Below, piece after piece: positions 1-9,027 of a DNA stretch of 64,000 bases (positions are counted from its first letter, which is position 1; each line of letters opens with the position of its first letter). Source of the stretch: an uncultured Clostridia bacterium (lineage in GTDB: Bacteria > Bacillota > Clostridia > TANB77 > CAG-508); the NCBI GenBank assembly GCA_934167445.1, contig CAKPKJ010000004.1, positions 1-64,000 on the forward strand, in the 5' to 3' direction. The position numbers and the translations under genes are program-made. Below the pieces are notes generated by a model, which was not told where the DNA came from, did no database searches, and worked only from the letters and a program-made list of their open reading frames with translations.

Positions 1-157
1 ATTAAATAAAAATAAAAAAGTGAAAAAATTAGTAAAAAAAAGGAAAAAAAAGAATAAAATCGAAAAAAATAGGAAATGTACCGAAAACGGCGGATTAAGC
101 AAAAATACGAGGAATTAATAAAATTAAATAAAAATAAAAATGAAAAGAGGAGGGGTT

Positions 158-1006
158 ATGAAAAATGGGCTATGCTTAGCAGGTGGAGGTGTAAAAGGGG
201 CAGCTCATATAGGAGCAATAAAAGTATTTGAAGAAAAAGGCATAAAATTTGATTACGTTGCAGGAACATCATCAGGTAGTATAGTTGCGGCATTATATGC
301 AAGTGGCTTTACATCTGACGAAATGTTAAAAATATTTAAAAAATATTGTAAAAAAATAAAATATGTTGATTTTGTAAATATTGTAAAATTAATTTTGGGT
401 CTTATTTTTACAAGAAAAATAAAAATAGATGGCTTAAATTCAGGCAGGCAAATAGAAAAATTAATAAATAAAGTTTGTAATAAAAAAGGAATATATACAA
501 TTAGAGATATTAAAATGCCACTTGCAATTCCAAGTGTAAATATATGTAATGGGGAGGTTATATGTTTTACATCATGTGAAAATAGAAAAGAACCATTAGA
601 AAATACAATATTTATTAATGATATAGAAATAGGGAATGCAGTAAGGGCTAGTTGCAGCTATCCTGTGGTTTTTTCACCATGTAATTATAAAAATATAAAA
701 TTAATTGATGGAGGAATTAGAGAAAATGTACCTTGGAAAGAATTAAAATTTTTAGGCGCAGATAAAATAATAAATGTTGTATTTAAAGAAAATGAAAAAG
801 AAAGTTGTGATAGAAATTTAGTAGAAGTAGCAACTCGTTCAATTGGATTATTATGTAATGAACTTTCAGGTTATGAAATGACAGGTGCAAAAAATGTTAT
901 AGAAATTAAAAGTGATAAGGTAGGTTTATTAGATATGAGCAAAATTGATTATTTATATAAATTAGGGTATAAGGAAACAGCAAAAAATATAAATAAATTT
1001 TTATAA
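158..1006 (+). CDS. Patatin-like phospholipase
   Basis: This is probably a cytoplasmic or membrane-peripheral serine lipid acyl hydrolase of the patatin/RssA family, about 282 residues long. The oxyanion motif GGGVKG lies at residues 9-14, the nucleophile elbow G-T-S-S-G at 36-40 (Ser38), and the catalytic Asp in a DGG motif near residue 190. An ATG 18 bases upstream is in frame, but it would encode the GAGGAGG ribosome binding site, so the ATG at 158 is preferred. No signal peptide is visible. The substrate cannot be inferred. The 157 bases upstream are AT-rich and hold no gene I can see. Confidence 0.9.
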   Translation: MKNGLCLAGGGVKGAAHIGAIKVFEEKGIKFDYVAGTSSGSIVAALYASGFTSDEMLKIFKKYCKKIKYVDFVNIVKLILGLIFTRKIKIDGLNSGRQIEKLINKVCNKKGIYTIRDIKMPLAIPSVNICNGEVICFTSCENRKEPLENTIFINDIEIGNAVRASCSYPVVFSPCNYKNIKLIDGGIRENVPWKELKFLGADKIINVVFKENEKESCDRNLVEVATRSIGLLCNELSGYEMTGAKNVIEIKSDKVGLLDMSKIDYLYKLGYKETAKNINKFL

Positions 1007-1011
1007 TAATA

Positions 1012-1152
1012 GGAAAATTAAATTCACTACAAAAAATTAGTGATAATTATGGAAAAATTATTTTAACATTAGATAAAATCCCACGTTCTAATGAAGAGGG
1101 AATAATAGTAAAAAATGCGTTAGAATGGTTAATAGATGATAAAACAATTTAA
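1012..1152 (+). pseudogene. C-terminal remnant of an AAA ATPase (DUF4143 type)
   Basis: An open stretch without a start codon encodes about 45 residues that read like the end of the DUF4143 family of AAA+ ATPases: a segment with ILTLDKIPRS followed by GIIVKNALEWL, then a stop. The ATPase core and the DUF4143 domain are absent, and the fragment follows directly after the patatin stop codon. The family assignment is from memory of its C-terminal pattern. It appears to be a decayed gene left by a deletion. Confidence 0.5.
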
Positions 1153-1156
1153 ATAA

Positions 1157-1196
1157 AAAAGCTTAGAATATAAAATTTTTATATTCTAAGTTTTTT
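1157..1196. terminator. Bidirectional terminator
   Basis: A stem CTTAGAATATAAA / TTTATATTCTAAG is flanked by A-runs on the left and T-runs on the right. It serves the plus-strand patatin/remnant and the minus-strand activase gene that converge here. Confidence 0.8.
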
Positions 1197-1198
1197 AG

Positions 1199-4100
1199 TT
1201 ATTTATTTTTTGCTTTTAAATTATCTTTAGCAACAGTCATTAAAAGTTTAATTCTATTAGCTTGGTTAGTCTCACTAGCACCAGGGTCATAATCTACAGG
1301 AGAAATATTTGCCTCTGGATATTTTGATCTAATTGTTTTTATAACTCCTTTTCCTACGACGTGGTTTGGTAAACAAGCAAATGGTTGAACACATACAATG
1401 TTAGGAATATCATGTTCCATATATTCAATCATTTCCGCTGTTAAGAACCAACCTTCACCTGTTTGATTTCCAATAGATAATACATCTTTTACTTTATCCT
1501 CTAAATGCCAGATATCACATGGTGGTAAATAGCCTTTTTTAGAACTTGCTAAAGCTGCTTTTAAGTCTTTTTCCATAAGGTCAATAAGTTTAATTGCTAC
1601 TTTACTAATTTTTGAAGATGTTTTATTTGTATTTAATAATTGGTTAAATGTTATTTTATGTGTTGCCATAAATTTAACAAATCCCATAAAATCAGGAAGT
1701 ATAACTTCAGCACCTTCTTTTTCTAGTAAATCAGCAACAAAATTATTTCCAAATGGATGGTATTTAATTAAAACTTCACCAACTATACCAACCTTAGGTT
1801 TTTCTACTGATGTATCTAATTCTATTTCTTCAAAATCATTTACTATGTCATAAATACTTTTCTTAAATGCTTTATTATCATTTTTTTCTAATATTTCTTT
1901 ACATTTAATCATCCAAGTATCAAATAGTTTTTGAGTTTCACCTTTGTGAACTTCATAAACTCTATTTTTTGTTATCATTTTTTGTAATAAATCTGCATAG
2001 ATTACACATTTTAACATTCTATCGATTAATGGAACTGTTAATTGGAATCCAGGCATTTTTTCCATACCTACAACATTTAATGAAATTACAGGTACTTGTT
2101 CAAATCCAGCATCTTTTAATGCTTTTCTAATAAAGCCAATATAGTTTGTAGCTCTACATCCACCACCAGTTTGTGACATAATTAATGCAGTTTTATCTGG
2201 GTCATATTTTCCAGATTGTAATGCTTCAATCATTTGTCCTGTAACTAAAATTGATGGATAACAAGCATCATTATTTACATATTTTAATCCTGTTTCTACA
2301 GTGTGTTGTGTACAATCTCTTAATAATTCTAAATTATATCCACAAGCTCTAACAGCAGTTTCTAGTAATTCAAAATGAATTGGAGCCATTTGAGGGAATA
2401 AAATTGTATAATTTTTTCTCATTTCCTTTGTAAATATTTTTTTATGAATATCATAATCTCCATTAGCTGTTTGTTCATGTTTTTCTGCTTCACGTTTTTT
2501 CATACTTGCAAGTAATGAACGGATACGAATACGTACAGCTCCTAAGTTATTTACTTCGTCTATTTTTATTAATGTATACATTTTGTCATAACTAGACAAA
2601 ATTTCTTCAACTTGGTCTGTTGTAACAGCATCTACACCACAACCAAATGAGTTTAATTGTACAAGTTCTAAGCAATTATGTTTTCCAACAAATTCAGCTG
2701 CTGCATATAATCTTGCGTGAAATACCCATTGGTCAACAACTCTTATAGGTCTTTTTGCTTCTGTTTTGTCAGATACACTGTCTTCTGTTAAAACACATAA
2801 ACCTAAAGATGTAATTAATGTATCAATACCGTGGTTTATTTCAGGGTCTATATGATAAGGTCTACCAGCTAATACAATTCCTTTTAAATTGTTTTCTTCA
2901 ATATATTTTACTGTTTCTGTACCTTTATTTCTAATATCTTGTTTACATTTTTGATATTCTTCTTCAGCTTTTTCAGCTGCATTTAACAATTCTTTTTTAG
3001 TAAAATTATATTCTTTAAATTCGTCTAATTCTAAAATCTTTTTAACCAAATTTTTCTTATCTAAAGGTAAAAATGGGTTAATAAATTTTATAGATGGGTC
3101 TTTTAAATTTTCAACATTATTTTTTAATACTTCTGAATAAGAAATTACGATAGGGCAATTGTAGTGGTTATCTGCTTTTTCATATTCTTTTCTTGAATAT
3201 GGAATACAAGGATAAAATATTGTTTTAATTCCTTGTTCTATTAGGCTTTCTATATGTCCGTGTGAAAGTTTTGCAGGATAACATACAGATTCAGAAGGCA
3301 TTGATTCCATTCCTTTTTCATATGTTGCACGTGTACTTTTTTCAGAAATAATTACTCTAAATCCCAAGTTTGTTAAAAATGTAAACCAGAATGGATAATC
3401 TTCGTACATATTTAAAACTCTAGGAATTCCAATAGTTCCTCTTGGGGCATCTTTTTCTTCTAAAGGTTTGTAATCAAATAATCTTTCATATTTATATTGT
3501 ACTAAGTTTGGTAACTTTTTAGCTTTTGTAACAACTCCGGCACCTTTTTCACATCTATTACCAGAAACGTGAATTTGACCATTACTAAATCTGTTTATTG
3601 TTAATTTACAATGGTTTTCACAGTTGTTACAACGTGTATGTGTTACTTTGATTTCTAGTTTGTCTAATTCATCTTCTTTTAAAATTGTAGATTTGTAATC
3701 CATATCTAAATTTGTTTCATATTGTTCTTTAGATAAAAGTGCCATTCCATATGCACCCATAAGTCCTGCAATATCAGGTCTTATTACATTTTTACCTACA
3801 ATTAATTCAAATGCACGTAAAACGGCATCATTGTAGAATGTACCACCTTGAACAACTATGTGGTCACCTAATGTTGATACATCTCTTACTTTCATAACTT
3901 TTTGTATAGCATTTTTAATAACTGAATATGAAAGACCACTTGAAATATCTCCAACTGAGTAACCTTCTTTTTGTGCTTGTTTTATTTTTGAGTTCATAAA
4001 TACAGTACATCTTGAACCTAAATCAACAGGTGTTTTTGCTTTTATGGCTTCTTGCACAAATGTTGATATATCTAAGTTTAAGCTTTTTGCAAAAGTTTCT

Positions 4101-5458
4101 ATAAATGAACCACATCCAGAAGAACAAGCTTCATTTAGCATAATATTGTCAATAGAGCCATTTTTCATACGGATATATTTCATATCTTGTCCACCAATAT
4201 CAACAATACTTGTAACATTAGGTTCAAATTCTTTAGCAGCTGTATAATGTGCAATTGTTTCAATTTCGTTTAAATCAACATTTAAAGCTGTTTGAATTAA
4301 TTTTTCTCCATATCCTGTAACACCACTGTATCTTAAAACAGCCTTTTCAGGTAATTCATGATATAGTTTTCTTAACATATTCATAACACTATTTAAAGGA
4401 TTTCCTTCATTACTTCCATATAATGAATATAATAAATTTCCTTCTCTATCTATTAAAACTAATTTTGTAGTTGTTGAACCTGCATCAATTCCAAGGAAGC
4501 AATCACCCTCATATGTTTTTAAATCCTTTTTTACAACAGTATCTTTGTCATGTCGTTTTTTGAAATCTTTGTAATCATCTTCATTTTTAAATAATGGTGC
4601 AAGTGGTTTTGTTGTATTATCATGTGAATTACGTAAGTTTTCTATTTTTTTAGATAATTCGTCTGGTGTGATTTCAGCAGTTCCTATAGAATCTAATGCT
4701 GCACCTTTTGCAACTAGAAGATGTGCTTCTTCTGGTACAATAATTTCGTCATCTGTTAGATTTAATGTTTCTATAAATCTTTTACGTAGTTCTGATAAAT
4801 AATTTAAAGGTCCACCTAAAAATGCAACATTACCACGAATTGGTCTACCACAAGCAAGTCCACTAATTGTTTGGTTTACAACTGCTTGGAAAATAGATGC
4901 TGCAATATCTTCTTTAGCTGCACCTTCATTTATTAATGGTTGAATATCTGTTTTTGCAAAAACTCCACAACGAGATGCAATTGGATATATTGTTTTATAT
5001 GTTTTTGCAAGTTCATTTAATCCTTGTGTATCTGTATGTAATAATGAAGCCATTTGGTCTAAAAATGCTCCAGTACCACCAGCACAAGTACCATTCATAC
5101 GTTGTTCGATAGATTGGTCAAAATATATGATTTTTGCATCTTCTCCACCTAATTCTATAACAACATCTGTTTTTGGAATATATTTTTCAACTGCACGTTT
5201 ACAAGAAACAACTTCTTGAATAAAATCTACTCCTAAGAATTTTGCAGCAGACATTGCTCCAGAACCTGTTAATGCTACTGTAAAAGTATTTGATGGATAT
5301 TTTAATAATAAATCTTCCAAAACACTACATACAGTATTTTTTGTGTCTGAAAAGTGTCTTTGATAGTTTTTATATAATGTATTGCCATTTTTATCCATAA
5401 CTATGATTTTGACTGTTGTTGATCCAACGTCAAGTCCTACATGTAATAATTCGCTCAT
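1199..5458 (-). CDS. Acyl-CoA dehydratase activase-related fusion protein (HgdC-HgdC-DUF2229-HgdB-like)
   Basis: This large protein of about 1419 residues has two BadF/HgdC-type ATPase domains followed by a DUF2229/HgdB-like half. Phosphate-binding motifs are GLDVGSTT (residues 8-15) and GIDAGSTT (about 323-330). Candidate iron-sulfur ligands are Cys125 and Cys164 in the first ATPase domain, Cys445, Cys449 and Cys484 in the second, and a C-x2-C-x3-C at 610-617. In characterised relatives the activase uses ATP to push an electron into a 2-hydroxyacyl-CoA dehydratase. The fused version is common in Clostridia but its substrate is unknown, and no separate dehydratase or CoA-transferase gene lies nearby. 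The start at 5458 has an AAGGAG at proper spacing; a start eight codons upstream would include that site. Confidence 0.88.
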   Translation of the reverse strand: MSELLHVGLDVGSTTVKIIVMDKNGNTLYKNYQRHFSDTKNTVCSVLEDLLLKYPSNTFTVALTGSGAMSAAKFLGVDFIQEVVSCKRAVEKYIPKTDVVIELGGEDAKIIYFDQSIEQRMNGTCAGGTGAFLDQMASLLHTDTQGLNELAKTYKTIYPIASRCGVFAKTDIQPLINEGAAKEDIAASIFQAVVNQTISGLACGRPIRGNVAFLGGPLNYLSELRKRFIETLNLTDDEIIVPEEAHLLVAKGAALDSIGTAEITPDELSKKIENLRNSHDNTTKPLAPLFKNEDDYKDFKKRHDKDTVVKKDLKTYEGDCFLGIDAGSTTTKLVLIDREGNLLYSLYGSNEGNPLNSVMNMLRKLYHELPEKAVLRYSGVTGYGEKLIQTALNVDLNEIETIAHYTAAKEFEPNVTSIVDIGGQDMKYIRMKNGSIDNIMLNEACSSGCGSFIETFAKSLNLDISTFVQEAIKAKTPVDLGSRCTVFMNSKIKQAQKEGYSVGDISSGLSYSVIKNAIQKVMKVRDVSTLGDHIVVQGGTFYNDAVLRAFELIVGKNVIRPDIAGLMGAYGMALLSKEQYETNLDMDYKSTILKEDELDKLEIKVTHTRCNNCENHCKLTINRFSNGQIHVSGNRCEKGAGVVTKAKKLPNLVQYKYERLFDYKPLEEKDAPRGTIGIPRVLNMYEDYPFWFTFLTNLGFRVIISEKSTRATYEKGMESMPSESVCYPAKLSHGHIESLIEQGIKTIFYPCIPYSRKEYEKADNHYNCPIVISYSEVLKNNVENLKDPSIKFINPFLPLDKKNLVKKILELDEFKEYNFTKKELLNAAEKAEEEYQKCKQDIRNKGTETVKYIEENNLKGIVLAGRPYHIDPEINHGIDTLITSLGLCVLTEDSVSDKTEAKRPIRVVDQWVFHARLYAAAEFVGKHNCLELVQLNSFGCGVDAVTTDQVEEILSSYDKMYTLIKIDEVNNLGAVRIRIRSLLASMKKREAEKHEQTANGDYDIHKKIFTKEMRKNYTILFPQMAPIHFELLETAVRACGYNLELLRDCTQHTVETGLKYVNNDACYPSILVTGQMIEALQSGKYDPDKTALIMSQTGGGCRATNYIGFIRKALKDAGFEQVPVISLNVVGMEKMPGFQLTVPLIDRMLKCVIYADLLQKMITKNRVYEVHKGETQKLFDTWMIKCKEILEKNDNKAFKKSIYDIVNDFEEIELDTSVEKPKVGIVGEVLIKYHPFGNNFVADLLEKEGAEVILPDFMGFVKFMATHKITFNQLLNTNKTSSKISKVAIKLIDLMEKDLKAALASSKKGYLPPCDIWHLEDKVKDVLSIGNQTGEGWFLTAEMIEYMEHDIPNIVCVQPFACLPNHVVGKGVIKTIRSKYPEANISPVDYDPGASETNQANRIKLLMTVAKDNLKAKNK

Positions 5459-5506
5459 GACAAAATCTCCTTTTTTATACATAAATTCGTCTTTTTTAAC
5501 ACCCTA

Positions 5507-5535
5507 ATTTTATACGGAAAAGGGCGTTTTGTCAA
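5507..5535 (-). promoter_or_regulatory. SigA-type promoter of the activase-like gene
   Basis: On the minus strand, TTGACA (5535-5530) and TAAAAT (5512-5507) are 17 bases apart, about 50 bases upstream of the start codon. Confidence 0.7.
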
Positions 5536-5640
5536 ATGGAAATTATTTGAAGTATGTGTTCTAAAAAGGACAAACAAAGAATAATATTGATAATAAATAA
5601 AGATTCAAGGAATGAAAAAAACTTGAGGAAAGAGGTAAAA

Positions 5641-6186
5641 ATGAAAAACAAAAAAATTATCATTTTATTTTCAATATTATTTATTGTTTTAGTAGTTGGT
5701 GGATATTTTTTAATACAACATATGAAAAATGAAAAAACAAATGAAACCACACAAGAATATACACCGCAGGAAGAGATATCAGAAGAGCAATCAAGACAAA
5801 CAATAGTAACACTATATTTCCAAAATAAAGAAACAAAAGAATTAATGCCAGAAGCACGAATGGCAGATATAAAAGAAATGGTAAACACACCATATGATAA
5901 ATTAATAAATTTATTAATAGAAGGACCTAAAAACGAAAAACTGGAAAGAATAATCCCAGAAAACACAAAACTATTAGGAACTAAAATTGACGGCGAATGC
6001 ATAACTGTTGATTTTTCTGCTGAAATTTTAAATTATGATAAAACAAATGAAAAATCCAAAGATAATTTAATTAATAGTATTGTAAATACATTAACAGAAT
6101 TAACAGAAATAAATAAAGTAAAATTTCTAGTAGACGGAACAGAAAATGCTGAGTTCAGTGGAACATATACTAGAAAAGCTACTTAA
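5641..6186 (+). CDS. GerMN-domain protein, membrane anchored
   Basis: The protein has about 181 residues: one N-terminal membrane segment (about residues 5-25), a short polar linker rich in Glu and Thr, and one GerMN domain covering most of the rest. GerMN domains occur in the spore germination protein GerM and in other secreted clostridial proteins, with a proposed role in cell envelope assembly. There is only one copy here, whereas GerM has two, so gerM is not assigned. The start is the ATG preceded by AGGAAAGAGGT; open frame continues upstream without a better start. There is no lipobox cysteine. Confidence 0.75.
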   Translation: MKNKKIIILFSILFIVLVVGGYFLIQHMKNEKTNETTQEYTPQEEISEEQSRQTIVTLYFQNKETKELMPEARMADIKEMVNTPYDKLINLLIEGPKNEKLERIIPENTKLLGTKIDGECITVDFSAEILNYDKTNEKSKDNLINSIVNTLTELTEINKVKFLVDGTENAEFSGTYTRKAT

Positions 6187-6343
6187 ATAAATTAAAAAGT
6201 CTAATGTACCAATTGGCTCTTTGTAAATTATTTAAAAAACATTCAACTTCATTCAGTGATTTTATTGTATTATCCTTATAACATTTAAAACTTTTCTTCT
6301 TTTTTGGAGGTGGCTTAGGTCTACCTCCTTTAATTTGTTTCAT
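6179..6343 (-). CDS. Small basic protein, 54 residues, unknown
   Basis: A short gene on the minus strand, convergent with the GerMN gene and overlapping its last 8 bases. It has an ATG, an AAAGGATAGG ribosome binding site and a promoter upstream. The N-terminal third is basic and proline-rich (GGRPKPPPKKKK), and the C-terminal part is amphipathic with aromatic residues (NWYIRLFNLF). I do not recognise the family. The complete set of expression signals argues that it is real. Confidence 0.5.
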   Translation of the reverse strand: MKQIKGGRPKPPPKKKKSFKCYKDNTIKSLNEVECFLNNLQRANWYIRLFNLFK

Positions 6344-6385
6344 AAAAATCCTATCCTTTCATAATCAATATAACTGTACTAAGAT

Positions 6386-6414
6386 ATTATATGTTATGAA
6401 AAATTATTTGCTAA
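6386..6414 (-). promoter_or_regulatory. Promoter of the 54-residue gene
   Basis: On the minus strand, TTAGCA (6414-6409) is followed by a 17-base spacer and a perfect TATAAT (6391-6386), 42 bases before the start codon. Confidence 0.55.
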
Positions 6415-6495
6415 TGTTTTAAATAATAATCCTCTTTATTTATTTGTAAAAGTATTATATAATAGTTACATCATAAAAAGAAATGAGGATAAAAA

Positions 6496-7179
6496 ATGAC
6501 CGTTTTAGAATTTATTTTAAATAATAAAGATTATATAGAAGACTTAGTTACAAGAAGTACATATCATTCAAATGCAATTGAAGGAAGTACACTTACATAT
6601 GCAGAAACATATGCAATTTTATATAATGATAACAGCTTTAAAATAGAAGGAAAAGAGCCTAGGGAGATATATGAGGCAATTAATCATAAAGAAGCATTAA
6701 ATATAGTATTTGAAAATTTGCAGGAAAAAAGAGAATTTGACGAAAGATTTATAAAAAAATTAAATGAAACAATAAATAAGAACATAAAGGAAACAAGCGG
6801 ATTTAGAAAAGTACAGGTATTTATACAAGGAAGTGACCATATTCCACCAGAGCCAGAAAAAGTACCAAATTTAATGAATTATTATATCTATAATTATAAT
6901 AATGATATAGAAGATATATTTTTGAAAATTGCAAAATATCATATTGAGTTTGAAAAAATACATCCTTTTGAAGATGGAAATGGAAGAACAGGAAGATTGC
7001 TTTTAAATTATGAATTATTAAAAAATGATTTACCACCTGTTGTAATTAGTAAAGACGAAAGAGTAAAATACTTTGAATTTATTAGAAAAAATGATAGTTC
7101 TGGTTTAGCCGAATGGGTTAAAGAATTATCTAATGCAGAAGAACAAAGAATGCAAAAATTTGGATATAAAAAAATATGA
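6496..7179 (+). CDS. Fic family protein (putative AMP transferase)
   Basis: This is a compact Fic-domain protein of 227 residues. The catalytic motif HPFEDGNGRTGR is at residues 156-167, with His156 as general base. An N-terminal inhibitory-helix motif of the form S-x3-E-G is at residues 25-30, which in this family blocks ATP binding until relieved. Fic enzymes usually transfer AMP to hydroxyl side chains of target proteins; the target is not visible here. No antitoxin-like partner precedes it, consistent with the inhibitory helix being built in. The next gene starts 10 bases after its stop, so the two are probably co-transcribed. Confidence 0.9.
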   Translation: MTVLEFILNNKDYIEDLVTRSTYHSNAIEGSTLTYAETYAILYNDNSFKIEGKEPREIYEAINHKEALNIVFENLQEKREFDERFIKKLNETINKNIKETSGFRKVQVFIQGSDHIPPEPEKVPNLMNYYIYNYNNDIEDIFLKIAKYHIEFEKIHPFEDGNGRTGRLLLNYELLKNDLPPVVISKDERVKYFEFIRKNDSSGLAEWVKELSNAEEQRMQKFGYKKI

Positions 7180-7189
7180 GGTAATATTT

Positions 7190-7930
7190 GTGGACGTAGA
7201 ATTAAAAGAAAATGAAAGAATAGACGATTTAGAATTTAAAGGTTTAAAAATAATTCAAAACGAAAAAGGATTTTGTTTTGGAATGGATAGTGTATTATTA
7301 TCTGATTTTGCAAAAAATATGAAAAATAATAGCACCGTATTAGACTTAGGGACTGGTACAGGAATCATACCTATTTTATTATGTGGAAAAACTAATCTAA
7401 AAAAAGTAGTAGGAATAGAAATCCAACAAGATGTTGCTAATATGGCTAAAAGAAGTAGTCAATTAAATAATTTACAAGAAAGATTTGAAGTTGTAAATAC
7501 CAATATAATTGATTTAAAAAATATATATGAAAAGCAAAGTTTTGATGTTATAGTTACAAACCCACCATATAAAAAAGAAAATACTGGAATAACAAATGAA
7601 AATGAAGCAAAACTTATTTCAAGACACGAGATAACTGCTAATTTAGAGGATTTTATTAGTATTTCTAAAGATTTATTAAAAGATAAAGGCGAATTTTATA
7701 TGGTTCATAGACCTGAAAGATTAGTTGATATTTTAAGCCTTATGAGAAAATACAAAATAGAAGCTAAAATATTAAAATTTGTAAGTCCAAATAAAAATAA
7801 AGAACCGAATTTGATATTAATTAAAGGTATAAAAAATGCTAATAGTTTTTTAAAGGTAGAAAAAAACTTATATGTGTATAATGAAGATGGGAAATATACA
7901 AATGAGATTTTAAAAATTTATAATAAATAA
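7190..7930 (+). CDS. trmN6: tRNA1(Val) adenine-37 N6-methyltransferase-like protein
   Basis: This SAM-dependent methyltransferase has about 246 residues. It shows the SAM-binding motif LDLGTGTG (residues 51-58) and the N6-adenine methylase motif NPPY (124-127), preceded by an FGMDSVLL segment typical of TrmN6/YfiC. The GTG at 7190 is chosen because TGAGGT lies at proper spacing; an ATG at 7133 would sit inside fic. The family methylates A37 of tRNA in E. coli; the same role here is inferred. In Firmicutes this gene is usually followed by rsmI, as seen here. Confidence 0.85.
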   Translation: MDVELKENERIDDLEFKGLKIIQNEKGFCFGMDSVLLSDFAKNMKNNSTVLDLGTGTGIIPILLCGKTNLKKVVGIEIQQDVANMAKRSSQLNNLQERFEVVNTNIIDLKNIYEKQSFDVIVTNPPYKKENTGITNENEAKLISRHEITANLEDFISISKDLLKDKGEFYMVHRPERLVDILSLMRKYKIEAKILKFVSPNKNKEPNLILIKGIKNANSFLKVEKNLYVYNEDGKYTNEILKIYNK

Positions 7931-8023
7931 AAATAATATTTTGCTGTAACTGTAAAATATTATTAAATAGATTTTTTAAATTTAATTAATGTGTAATAGT
8001 TTTATGAAAGGATGGTAATTAAC

Positions 8024-8848
8024 TTGAAAAAAGGTAAATTATATATAGTTGCTACACCAATAGGAAATTTAGATGATATAACACTAAGAGCAATAAACAC
8101 ACTAAAAGAAGCAGATATAATAGTTGCAGAAGATACAAGACATTCATTAAAGTTACTAAACCACTTAGGGATATCTAAGCCATTAATTAGCTATTATAGA
8201 CATACTGAAGAAGTTAAATATGAAAAAATATTAGAAAAAATAAAAGAAGGAAACAATATTGCTTTAATTTCAGATGCAGGAACTCCAATTATTTCAGATC
8301 CAGGTGAAGTTATAGTAAAAGAAGCAATAAAAGAAAACATAGAAGTAATACCAATACCAGGTGCTTGTGCAGCAATTACAGCATTAATGGCAGCAGGTGT
8401 AGATACTAAAAAATTTGTATTTTATGGATTTTTATCAATAAATAAAAAATTGAGAAAAAAAGAATTAGAGGAAATCCAAAAAGAAAGAAAAACAATTATT
8501 TTATATGAAGCTCCACATAAGTTAAAAAATACTTTATCAGATTTAAACACATATATGCCCGATAGAAATGTAACAATTGCTAGGGAATTAACAAAAATTC
8601 ATGAGGAATTTGTTAGAGGAACAGCTAAAGAAATTTATGAAAAAGTGCAAGAACCTAAAGGAGAATATATAATTATAATTGATTCATTACCAGAAATAGA
8701 GGAACAAGAAAATGTGTTAAATGAACTAACTTTAGAAGAACATTATAAAGTATATGAAAGTCAAGGGATGAATAAAAAAGAGATTATTAAACAAATTGCG
8801 AAAGATAGAAATGTTAATAAAAATGAAATTTATATGCATTTTATTTAA
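8024..8848 (+). CDS. rsmI: 16S rRNA (cytidine-1402 2'-O)-methyltransferase
   Basis: RsmI methylates the ribose of C1402 in the decoding centre of 16S rRNA. The protein has 274 residues and shows the family signatures GKLYIVATPIGNLDDIT at the N-terminus and SDAGTPIISDPG in the tetrapyrrole-methylase fold. The TTG start at 8024 is preferred because AAAGGATGG lies just upstream; the ATG at 8012 is part of that binding site. A short hairpin at about 8863-8892 follows the gene and may end the transcript. Confidence 0.93.
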   Translation: MKKGKLYIVATPIGNLDDITLRAINTLKEADIIVAEDTRHSLKLLNHLGISKPLISYYRHTEEVKYEKILEKIKEGNNIALISDAGTPIISDPGEVIVKEAIKENIEVIPIPGACAAITALMAAGVDTKKFVFYGFLSINKKLRKKELEEIQKERKTIILYEAPHKLKNTLSDLNTYMPDRNVTIARELTKIHEEFVRGTAKEIYEKVQEPKGEYIIIIDSLPEIEEQENVLNELTLEEHYKVYESQGMNKKEIIKQIAKDRNVNKNEIYMHFI

Positions 8849-8922
8849 AGAACAGCTGTAATTAAAAGGCTAGGCTCACTACTTAGTCTTTTATGGTGTA
8901 AAAAGTTTATTTATTCAAATCG

Positions 8923-8951
8923 TTGCAAATATTTAAAGTTTATGGTATAGT
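8923..8951 (+). promoter_or_regulatory. Promoter of murA
   Basis: TTGCAA (8923-8928), a 17-base spacer and TATAGT (8946-8951) lie about 77 bases upstream of the murA start. Confidence 0.65.
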
Positions 8952-9027
8952 GTGTTAGAATATGAAATAAAATAATGGAAATATAAAGATATAATTAATA
9001 TAAACCATATAAATGGAGGGAATTTTA

